This document shows positions 24,012-29,852 of a DNA stretch of 32,866 bases, piece by piece; the first letter of the stretch is position 1, and each line of letters starts with the position of its first letter. The stretch comes from Prevotellaceae bacterium (lineage in GTDB: Bacteria > Bacteroidota > Bacteroidia > Bacteroidales > Paludibacteraceae): contig JAISKN010000290.1 of assembly GCA_031260925.1 (NCBI GenBank), positions 1 through 32,866 of the forward strand. Reading direction: 5' to 3'. The position numbers and the translations under genes were made by a program. A model generated the notes under the pieces. The model was not told where the DNA came from. It did not search any database and was given only the letters and a program-made list of their open reading frames with translations.

Positions 24012-24090
24012 CCTGTCATTCCCGCGCAGGCGGGAATCCCATTTGTACATTGCAGTAAGGAGATTCCCGCCTGCGCGGGAATGACACCTG
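24012..24090. repeat. GTCATTCCCGC palindromic element, copy C (inverted)
   Basis: The arms are the same as in copy B. The spacer reads ccatttgtacattgcagtaa, which is the reverse complement of the copy A and B spacers, so this copy is inserted in the opposite orientation. Confidence 0.9.
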
Positions 24091-24223
24091 ATTTTTTATT
24101 TACTGCAAAAATTTATTTTAATAGCAAAGCAAATAAAATATGGTTAAAGATAGTTAAATAATCGCCCTCGATGCAACATTTTTAATTTTTTTACGTCTTG
24201 TTAAATATATGTTGATTTTTTTT

Positions 24224-24231
24224 TACCTTTG
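24224..24231 (+). promoter_or_regulatory. -7 box (TACCTTTG) of the lipoprotein gene
   Basis: TACCTTTG matches the TAnnTTTG consensus and lies 81 bases upstream of the ATG. A TTG 23 bases further upstream is a slightly wide -33 candidate. Confidence 0.55.
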
Positions 24232-24312
24232 TAAAAAATTATTAAACAACATAATTTAAAAAAAACAATATTTTTATAACAATATTTATTTATCATTTAA
24301 AAATTTAAAACA

Positions 24313-25113
24313 ATGAAAAAATTTAGTTTGTTTGCAGCCGTATGTTTGGTTGCGTTGGTGTTCGCAAGTTGCGACAGCCCCAACAAAAATGGCGGAACTC
24401 TCAAAGTTACCGCAAAAGTAACAGATGGCGACATGGTTAATAGCCAAGTTGACGAAGTGCGTGCCGTTGGGTACATCTACGGGGAGGAAATTGAAGTTCC
24501 TGTTGATTGGGACGGTGACGGAGAAGTTGATTGGTACGAGTATCAGCGCGAAAGCACGGATATTATCATCGCTACCGCACCTTTTAAAAATGGCGGTTTC
24601 ACAATTACGCTGCCTAAACAAATTGACGAGCGTTTGCTTGAAGAGGGCGATTTTTCTTACTTAGAAGAGTATTATGGCGGAAAAGTTACTGTCAGCAACA
24701 AAAACTTCAAAACCACAATAGTTGAAGAATTTGAGGCGTACAAAAACAACAAACGTGTTGGCTATTTTGTTTATTACTACGCAAGTATGACGAGTGAGGG
24801 ATACGCAGTTTATATGTTTGTTGATTCTGATGTGAAAATTACAGGTACTATTTCAGAAAGTGAAGAATGGGACGGCAGAGTTTATACTGATGAAGAAATA
24901 TATGATATAAATCTGAAAGAAGGCTGGAATGCAGTTTATATGCTCTATTCAGAAGTTGGCAATTCAGAAAGGACTACATATTCCACATCAAAACCAGACA
25001 AAAATTTTGAATGGGTGTATGACGGCGGTTATTATTACGATTATGTAAAAGCAAAAGCACCTCACAAAGCCTTAAAAAAACATTCAAGCAAATTTTTGAA
25101 AATGTTTAGATAA
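24313..25113 (+). CDS. Lipoprotein of unknown function with an EF-hand-like loop
   Basis: I do not recognise this 266-residue protein. It has a lipoprotein signal (VFASC, Cys20), then a beta-rich acidic body. Residues 65-76, DWDGDGEVDWYE, match the 12-residue DxDxDGxVDxxE calcium-binding loop of EF-hand and dockerin-type sites. The C-terminus is basic (KAPHKALKKHSSKFLKMFR) and unlike the body. It is probably anchored in the outer or inner membrane leaflet facing the periplasm, or exposed on the surface. It stands alone between its own promoter and a strong terminator. No partner genes point to a role. Confidence 0.85.
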   Translation: MKKFSLFAAVCLVALVFASCDSPNKNGGTLKVTAKVTDGDMVNSQVDEVRAVGYIYGEEIEVPVDWDGDGEVDWYEYQRESTDIIIATAPFKNGGFTITLPKQIDERLLEEGDFSYLEEYYGGKVTVSNKNFKTTIVEEFEAYKNNKRVGYFVYYYASMTSEGYAVYMFVDSDVKITGTISESEEWDGRVYTDEEIYDINLKEGWNAVYMLYSEVGNSERTTYSTSKPDKNFEWVYDGGYYYDYVKAKAPHKALKKHSSKFLKMFR

Positions 25114-25135
25114 AAAAGCATGGAATATAAAAATA

Positions 25136-25170
25136 GACAGGCGCAAGATTTCAATAATTTTGCGCCTGTC
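25136..25170 (+). terminator. Intrinsic terminator of the lipoprotein gene
   Basis: A perfect 11-bp GC-rich stem (GACAGGCGCAA / TTGCGCCTGTC) with a 13-base loop is followed by TTTTAT. It begins 23 bases after the stop codon. Confidence 0.9.
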
Positions 25171-25202
25171 TTTTATCTTTATTTTTTGCTCTTATTATAA
25201 CC

Positions 25203-25277
25203 ATAAAAAACAAGAAGGGATTGTCATCTCGACAACCCAATCTTTTCTTAACCTTAAATCTAATACCATGAAAAACA
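25203..25277 (-). ncRNA. Candidate small RNA of about 75 nt with its own promoter and terminator
   Basis: On the minus strand a canonical promoter (TTG, 20 bases, TACCTTTG) is followed by a short unstructured segment containing catggtattagatttaagg. An intrinsic terminator comes next: an 8-bp stem gggttgtc / gacaatcc with a 5-base loop, then cttcttgttttttat. No ORF of useful length fits. I recall near-identical stretches in other Bacteroidota genomes, which points to a conserved RNA, but I cannot name a family. The 3' end is placed at the U-tract, and the 5' end is estimated from the -7 box. Confidence 0.6.
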
Positions 25278-25282
25278 CATTG

Positions 25283-25314
25283 CAAAGGTAAAGGTTTTTT
25301 TTATGCTGTACAAC
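25283..25314 (-). promoter_or_regulatory. Bacteroidota promoter of the small RNA
   Basis: The minus strand has GTTG (25311-25314), a 20-base spacer and TACCTTTG (25283-25290). This is close to the TTTG-N19-21-TAnnTTTG consensus. Confidence 0.7.
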
Positions 25315-25540
25315 ATATTTCCAAAGTTTTTTCAACTTTAACCTTTCTTAACTTTTTAAAAAATTTAAATAATTGATAATTAGATTTTTATGAATTTGAG
25401 CATTGTGATTTTTAATTGAAAAAAGAGTGAATTTTGTCGTTTTTTTGCCATTTTTACCCTATTTTTTAGAGCCTGTTTTAGTTAAAAAACCGTAAAATCG
25501 TCATTTTTTTTCATTTTTACTCAAAAAATTGCATTTCGTT

Positions 25541-25981
25541 TTATTTTTTGCGCACCCAATATTGAGTTCTGCCGAGAACGCCTGCTTTGTCGAGCGAGCC
25601 GCGAAGTTTGAGTTTGCCCGTTTTTTCGTCAAGCAAAATTTTCACATTGTAGGTTTTGCCGTTTTCGGGGTCAATAATCGTGCCGCCAACAAGTTTTCCG
25701 CCGTCTTCGGTCAGATTTTTAATAATCATCAGCCCCTCAACAGGCTTGTTTTTGTCTGCACCTGTGCATAAATCGCACAGAGAGCCTTTGTCTTCCTGTA
25801 CCAAAAGTTCTACAATTTTACCGTAATACTTGCCGTTTGTAGCCTTAAAAATTTGAACAACGCTTTTTTGCGTACCTGTGTTATCGTCAATCGTAATCCA
25901 ATTTCCGACAATTTTATCAACCTGCGCATTTACAAAAGTTGCTGTAAGGCAAAAAGCGAAAAATAATACTAATTTTCTCAT
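25541..25981 (-). CDS. DUF2147 family secreted protein
   Basis: The 146-residue product has a signal peptide (MRKLVLFFAFCLTATFVNA|Q). The DUF2147 lipocalin-like pattern follows: IVGNWITIDDNTGTQKSVVQIFKATNGKYYGKIVEL, CDLCTGADKNKPVEGLMIIKNL, GGTIIDPENGKTYNVKILLDEKTGKLKLRGSL and LGRTQYWVRK. I use the ATG at 25981, because the track's first codon is a TTG six bases upstream. It is probably periplasmic. The family has no settled function. A -7 box lies 41 bases upstream. Confidence 0.92.
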   Translation of the reverse strand: MRKLVLFFAFCLTATFVNAQVDKIVGNWITIDDNTGTQKSVVQIFKATNGKYYGKIVELLVQEDKGSLCDLCTGADKNKPVEGLMIIKNLTEDGGKLVGGTIIDPENGKTYNVKILLDEKTGKLKLRGSLDKAGVLGRTQYWVRKK

Positions 25982-26022
25982 AATCAATAAGTTATTAAAT
26001 ATTTGTAATAAAAAATTTTGCG

Positions 26023-26030
26023 CAAAGTTA
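26023..26030 (-). promoter_or_regulatory. -7 box (TAACTTTG) of the DUF2147 gene
   Basis: The minus strand reads TGTAACTTTGCG 41 bases before the ATG. No clear -33 TTTG is visible. Confidence 0.55.
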
Positions 26031-26096
26031 CAACTTTTTTCTTAAAAATTATGAGTTATGAATTTTTGTATTTTCTATATAACAATATATATTTCT

Positions 26097-26166
26097 TTGT
26101 GTAACTTCGTGTAAATAAATGTATTACACAAAGAGACACGAAGAAAACACGAAGTTGCACGAAGAT
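26097..26166. repeat. CTTTGTGTAACTTCGTGT / ACACGAAG inverted repeat
   Basis: The left arm ctttgtgtaacttcgtgt faces acacaaagagacacgaag and acacgaagttgcacgaag on the right. It resembles the loose family of cacgaat/cacaaag intergenic repeats seen elsewhere in the window. Confidence 0.7.
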
Positions 26167-26182
26167 TAATGTTATTTGTTAT

Positions 26183-26213
26183 TTTGCAAATTTCAAAGAA
26201 ATGCCTAACTTTG
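26183..26213 (+). promoter_or_regulatory. Canonical Bacteroidota promoter of the GH13 gene
   Basis: TTTG (26183-26186), a 19-base spacer and TAACTTTG (26206-26213) match the consensus exactly. The predicted leader of about 80 bases contains the heptamer repeat. Confidence 0.8.
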
Positions 26214-26243
26214 CATATTATTAGATAATAGATAATCAAAAAA

Positions 26244-26290
26244 ATTATTCATTGTTCATTATTCATTGTTCATTATTAATTATTCATTAA
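26244..26290. repeat. Heptanucleotide tandem repeat (ATTATTC/ATTGTTC) in the GH13 leader
   Basis: Six units (attattc, attgttc, attattc, attgttc, attatta, attattc) lie between the promoter and the ATG at 26301. Confidence 0.95.
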
Positions 26291-26300
26291 AAAAAATATT

Positions 26301-28130
26301 ATGAAAAAAGCATTGTGTATAATCTCTTTATTTTTCGCGCTGAACTCTTCGGCGCAAGTTGTTGAACGGCTTGAGCCTGCGCAGTGGTGGGTCGGAATGT
26401 ATTACTCCGAAGTGCAAATTATGCTGCACGGCGAAAATATTGCTGACTGTTCGGTGAAATTTGTTGATAACAAATTGAAAGTCAACCGAATAGAAAAAAC
26501 CGACAACCCGAATTATCTTTTTGTTTATGTTGAAACAAAAAATGCTCAGGCAGGCGAATATTTTTTATCAATAGAAAAAGGTAAAAACCGTCAAACTATG
26601 CCTTTTACGCTGAAAAACAGAGCAGCAAACGCGAAAACCAGACCAAGTTTTTCCGCTGCTGACGCAATGTATTTGCTGATGCCCGACAGATTTGCAAATG
26701 GAAACCCAGACAACGACAACCTGCCGAATTTTCACCAAAAAACCGACCGAACAATAGCGGGGGCGCGGCACGGCGGCGATATTCAGGGAATTATTGACAA
26801 AATTCCGTACATTGCAAATCTCGGGATTACCGCGCTTTGGACTACGCCGATGTTTGAAAACAACGACACCGAATATTCCTATCATCATTACGGCACAACC
26901 GATTATTACAAGATTGACGAGCGGCTCGGCACGGCAGAAGATTACAAAAAACTCGCTGATGTTTGCCATTTGAATGACATCAAACTCATACTTGACGTTG
27001 TGCCAAACCATTGCAGCGCGGCGCATTGGTGGCTCAAAGATTTGCCCGCGAAAGACTGGTTTAATATCTGGGACACTTACACCTCGACAAATTATCGCTG
27101 CAACCCGCAAACTGACATTCATTTTGCCGAAGCAGACCGCGAACTGCTTACAAAAGGCTGGTTTGCGCCTAATATGCCCGATTTTAATCTTGACAACCCG
27201 CTCGTGTTTGATTATCTGTGTCAGGCGTATGTTTTTTGGATAGAAACGGTTGGAATTGACGGCTTGCGCGTTGATACTTACCCTTATAACAATATTAATC
27301 AGGCTGCAAAATTCCTAAAATCAATAAAAGACGAATATCCGCAAATAACGATTGTGGGCGAATGCTGGCTGAAAACGCCTGCGGAAATCGCGTTTTATCA
27401 ATCGGGCAGTTTCAACAGGCAGGGATTTAATTCGCAAATTCAGTCGGTGATGGATTTTCCGCTCAAAGATGTGTTTGAAACTGCGCTCACAGAAGAAGAG
27501 GCGTGGGACAAGGGCTTGATAAAATTTTACAACCATTTTGCGCTCGATTTTTCGTACCGCGACCCAAATATGCTGATGAATTTGCTTGATAATCACGATA
27601 TTAGGCGTTATTCGGTAACGATAAATCGCGATATTGATGTCTATAAAATGGCGTTGGCGATGCTGACCACTGTGCGCGGTTACCCGCAAATTTACGCAGG
27701 AACGGAAATTATGCTTGACGGCGCGCAGGACAATTACGAAGGCACTCGTTACGATTTCCCCGGCGGTTGGAAAAGCGACAAGCGCGATGCTTTCACCGAA
27801 AACGGCAGGACAAAAGAAGAGAACGAAATTTTCCATTATCTGCAACGGCTGCTCTTTTTCAGAAAATCAAATTCGGCGTTGCAGACAGGTGAAATGAAAC
27901 AATTTATTCCGCAAAACGGCACATATTTTTATTTCCGTTATGACGAAAAAAATCTTGTAATGGTTGCCGTAAATAATTCTCAAACACCGAAAACCGTTGA
28001 TTTAGAACGCTTTAACGAAATGAATATCATAGGCACAAAAGCAGTCGAAGTTACCACAAACGAAGTCTATAATCTGGAAAAAACTTTGACAATACCACCA
28101 AAAACAGTGCTGGTGCTGAAAGTGGAGTAG
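26301..28130 (+). CDS. GH13 alpha-amylase family enzyme (SusA/neopullulanase-like)
   Basis: The 609-residue protein has a signal peptide (cut after NSSA). An N-terminal cyclomaltodextrinase-type beta domain spans about 20-105, a (beta/alpha)8 barrel about 117-520, and a C-terminal beta domain about 530-609. The four GH13 regions are present: DVVPNH (232-237), GLRVD with nucleophile D325, GECW with acid/base E354, and LLDNHD with D433. It therefore should hydrolyse alpha-1,4 and possibly alpha-1,6 bonds in maltooligosaccharides, pullulan or cyclodextrins in the periplasm, as SusA does. It is not adjacent to the SusCD pair. It has its own promoter and a terminator at 28206. Catalytic residues are intact. 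Confidence 0.95.
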   Translation: MKKALCIISLFFALNSSAQVVERLEPAQWWVGMYYSEVQIMLHGENIADCSVKFVDNKLKVNRIEKTDNPNYLFVYVETKNAQAGEYFLSIEKGKNRQTMPFTLKNRAANAKTRPSFSAADAMYLLMPDRFANGNPDNDNLPNFHQKTDRTIAGARHGGDIQGIIDKIPYIANLGITALWTTPMFENNDTEYSYHHYGTTDYYKIDERLGTAEDYKKLADVCHLNDIKLILDVVPNHCSAAHWWLKDLPAKDWFNIWDTYTSTNYRCNPQTDIHFAEADRELLTKGWFAPNMPDFNLDNPLVFDYLCQAYVFWIETVGIDGLRVDTYPYNNINQAAKFLKSIKDEYPQITIVGECWLKTPAEIAFYQSGSFNRQGFNSQIQSVMDFPLKDVFETALTEEEAWDKGLIKFYNHFALDFSYRDPNMLMNLLDNHDIRRYSVTINRDIDVYKMALAMLTTVRGYPQIYAGTEIMLDGAQDNYEGTRYDFPGGWKSDKRDAFTENGRTKEENEIFHYLQRLLFFRKSNSALQTGEMKQFIPQNGTYFYFRYDEKNLVMVAVNNSQTPKTVDLERFNEMNIIGTKAVEVTTNEVYNLEKTLTIPPKTVLVLKVE

Positions 28131-28205
28131 AGTATCAAGTTATTTTGGTTTCCCCTAAAAAATAGAAATGACGAAATTATTTATAAAATAATACCAATAA
28201 AAAAG

Positions 28206-28230
28206 AGCGTGTCTTTTTGGACACGCTTTT
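28206..28230. terminator. Bidirectional hairpin terminator
   Basis: A perfect 8-bp stem (AGCGTGTC / GACACGCT) with a 6-base loop is flanked by AAAAG and TTTTA. It ends the GH13 transcript on the plus strand. On the minus strand it sits just downstream of the tRNA fragment, where a tRNA terminator would be. Confidence 0.85.
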
Positions 28231-28234
28231 ATAG

Positions 28235-28276
28235 TGGACCCTGTTGGGCTTGAACCAACGACCCCCTGATTATGAG
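28235..28276 (-). pseudogene. 3' half of a tRNA-Met(CAT)-like gene, probable attachment-site scar
   Basis: On the minus strand the order is exact: anticodon loop CTCATAA, anticodon 3' stem TCAGG, 5-base variable loop, and T arm GTTGG-TTCAAGC-CCAAC (perfect stem). Acceptor 3' strand AGGGTCC and discriminator A follow. Positions 1-31 are absent: the upstream sequence cannot pair with TCAGG, and no GGACCCT acceptor 5' strand is found. A break exactly at the anticodon loop is typical of the duplicated tRNA end left by a site-specific integrase. Confidence 0.8.
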
Positions 28277-28427
28277 TGATTTTTAAAATTTTATACAATA
28301 AATTGATTATCAATGTATTATATAAATTAAATTATTTTTTTGTAAAAAATGCGTAAAAAAAATTTCATTTTTAAATTGCTTTTTTTGTGTCCAAACGTCC
28401 AAATGTCCTAATTTTTATCACAAAAAA

Positions 28428-28446
28428 ACAGGTGCGCTGCGCCTGT
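28428..28446 (-). terminator. Terminator of the 77-residue ORF
   Basis: An 8-bp stem (ACAGGTGC / GCGCCTGT, one G-T pair) with a 3-base loop is flanked by A7 and T8 runs. It lies 32 bases after the ORF's stop. Confidence 0.8.
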
Positions 28447-28477
28447 TTTTTTTACAAGTAAATCATTGATAATCTGC

Positions 28478-28711
28478 TTATTGCTCAATATAGCCAAATT
28501 TTTGCAAGTCATCAAGAAATATTTCGGCATTGTCAGTTCTGACGATATTCCCTGTTTGAATTTTGTACCTGTCGGCAAAATTTTGCATATATTGCTCGTT
28601 CGTGCAATCGCTATCGAACAAACTGCCTATACGCAGTTGCTCAACAAATTCTTGTGCTGTGGCAGCGGTGATACGCCCACCGTCTGCCAAATTATAAATT
28701 TTCTTTTTCAT
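28478..28711 (-). CDS. Small hypothetical protein (77 residues)
   Basis: I do not recognise the family. The protein is acidic, with no signal or membrane segment. It opens MKKKIYNLADGGRITAATAQEFVEQLR and ends DNAEIFLDDLQKFGYIEQ, and it looks helical and soluble. Support for it being real comes from a proper ATG, a downstream intrinsic terminator and the same direction as the amidoligase gene 58 bases upstream. Small proteins of this kind are common in Bacteroidota mobile elements, and its place next to the tRNA scar fits that. Confidence 0.7.
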   Translation of the reverse strand: MKKKIYNLADGGRITAATAQEFVEQLRIGSLFDSDCTNEQYMQNFADRYKIQTGNIVRTDNAEIFLDDLQKFGYIEQ

Positions 28712-28768
28712 TTTAAAATATTTTTTTTAGAGTTCAAAATTACTAAATTATTTTGAAACTGCCGTCTG

Positions 28769-29725
28769 TTAAGCAGCAAGTTCCAAAGTTCTGTATTTAT
28801 AAAAATCAACCGTTTCGGCGTTATTAAAATTTTTCAAGCCGTTAAGCGATTTATCAGTGATTTCGTATTGGGCTGAGAAATCTACCAAGTTACTTAAAAA
28901 TCTTACCCAAGTGCTGATTTTCAAAAAGTCCGTTGTACCGTTGTGCTGACGAAATTCGCAGGTTTTATGTCTGCTGTACGATTGTGGATTGACTTTCCAA
29001 TATCGACTGTTTCCGAGTATTCGGTTAAACTCTTCAACGTTTGTTGCCGATTTAATTTTTGTTTCAAAATTCATAACCTGCTGAAAGCCTTTGCAGTAGG
29101 TATTCGCATTGCCGCGTCTGCTTTCGGGCATAAAACCGTCAATTACTTTTTCGAGCCGCGCATAGTTGATGTAAATTCGTTTCCATTGGTCAAGCGTGAA
29201 GTTTGCGCCGTTGATATGAACGTGTGTTCCGCAGGATTTATTGACTTTTGCACCACATTTTTCAAGCACTCGGCACACTTTCATCATTTCGTCAAGCCCT
29301 GCTTGTCCTTTTAAAATTGGGCTTACAAGTTCAAATGTGCTGTTTCCTGTCAAACTGCCATCGTGTACAATTTTCCAATGTCTGCGGGTTGTATGGTTGT
29401 AATCTTCGGTTTCGCAGGCGATGCCCACAGCATTGAGTTTTTGTTTCAAAACCGATTTTGCAACGTTGTACGCCTCGAACTCAACGCCGAATTCTTTGTT
29501 AAAAATTGCAGGCGTGATGCTTGCCGATTCTATTATTTGCGTTAAATTGCTAATTTGCAGCCCTTCAAGTTGCATTTTTTTATAAACGTTTTGCACAAAA
29601 CCATAATTGCCGTTTGTGAGCAGGTCAGCGATTTGCCGTTTTGTTAATCCAAGTGCGAGCATTGCGCGAATTTTTGCGGTTTTTGTTCCGTTTTGATTTA
29701 AAATCTGTTGTATTTGCGGTTGCAT
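28769..29725 (-). CDS. Amidoligase_2 family protein with a possible N-terminal helix-turn-helix
   Basis: The product starts best at the ATG at 29725 (MQPQIQQILN, 318 residues), since the track start at 29782 runs into the promoter. The C-terminal two thirds carry the amidoligase signature of the glutamine-synthetase/ATP-grasp-like fold: FGVEFEAY, HDGSLTGNSTFELVSPIL, CGTHVHING, YCKGFQQ and CEFRQHNGTTDF. These enzymes are predicted to join an amine to a carboxylate by an amide bond. The N-terminal 50 residues (IRAMLALGLTKRQIADLLTNG) resemble a DNA-binding helix-turn-helix. No gamma-glutamyl cyclotransferase or amidotransferase partner is next to it. It probably belongs to the mobile element at this end. 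Confidence 0.85.
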   Translation of the reverse strand: MQPQIQQILNQNGTKTAKIRAMLALGLTKRQIADLLTNGNYGFVQNVYKKMQLEGLQISNLTQIIESASITPAIFNKEFGVEFEAYNVAKSVLKQKLNAVGIACETEDYNHTTRRHWKIVHDGSLTGNSTFELVSPILKGQAGLDEMMKVCRVLEKCGAKVNKSCGTHVHINGANFTLDQWKRIYINYARLEKVIDGFMPESRRGNANTYCKGFQQVMNFETKIKSATNVEEFNRILGNSRYWKVNPQSYSRHKTCEFRQHNGTTDFLKISTWVRFLSNLVDFSAQYEITDKSLNGLKNFNNAETVDFYKYRTLELAA

Positions 29726-29768
29726 AATTTTATTTAATTTACTGATTATCAACTTGTTAATTATACAA

Positions 29769-29800
29769 CAAAGATAACACAATGATTTGGAACGTGCAAA
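29769..29800 (-). promoter_or_regulatory. Canonical Bacteroidota promoter of the amidoligase gene
   Basis: The minus strand has TTTG (29797-29800), a 20-base spacer and TATCTTTG (29769-29776). The leader would be about 40 bases and excludes the track start at 29782. Confidence 0.75.
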
Positions 29801-29852
29801 TATAATACGCTGATTTACAGATATTTACGAAGATTTAAGGAAGTTTAGCAAA

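Larger units (their letters stand above)
23995..24312. other. Gene-free stretch between the DUF5683 gene and the lipoprotein gene
   Basis: No credible ORF is seen. The stretch holds GTCATTCCCGC element copy C and, near its right end, the promoter and a leader of roughly 75 bases of the lipoprotein gene. Confidence 0.7.
25114..25540. other. Gene-free stretch holding a terminator and a small RNA candidate
   Basis: There is no protein-coding gene. The first part has the lipoprotein terminator, the middle has the small RNA unit on the minus strand, and 25320-25540 is AT-rich with no visible feature. Confidence 0.7.
25982..26300. other. Divergent intergenic region between the DUF2147 gene and the GH13 gene
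   Basis: The region holds the two divergent promoters, an inverted repeat of the cacgaag type in the middle, and the heptamer array in the GH13 leader. No ORF is seen. Confidence 0.75.
28131..28477. other. Gene-free stretch spanning the putative attachment site
   Basis: The region holds the GH13/tRNA terminator, the tRNA 3' half, an AT-rich stretch (28277-28380), near-direct repeats gtccaaac/gtccaaat, and the terminator of the 77-residue ORF. No credible protein gene is present. Confidence 0.75.

Noticed and set aside
26568-27122. A 184-residue minus-strand ORF
   Set aside because: It is a shadow of the GH13 gene, whose catalytic regions are intact in the other frame.
28200-28330. Complete tRNA gene
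   Set aside because: The acceptor 5' strand, D arm and anticodon 5' stem are missing; upstream bases cannot pair with the TCAGG stem.
28381-28412. Integrase core site in the gtccaaac/gtccaaat repeats
   Set aside because: Two or three short near-direct repeats are too little evidence without an integrase gene or a second copy to compare.
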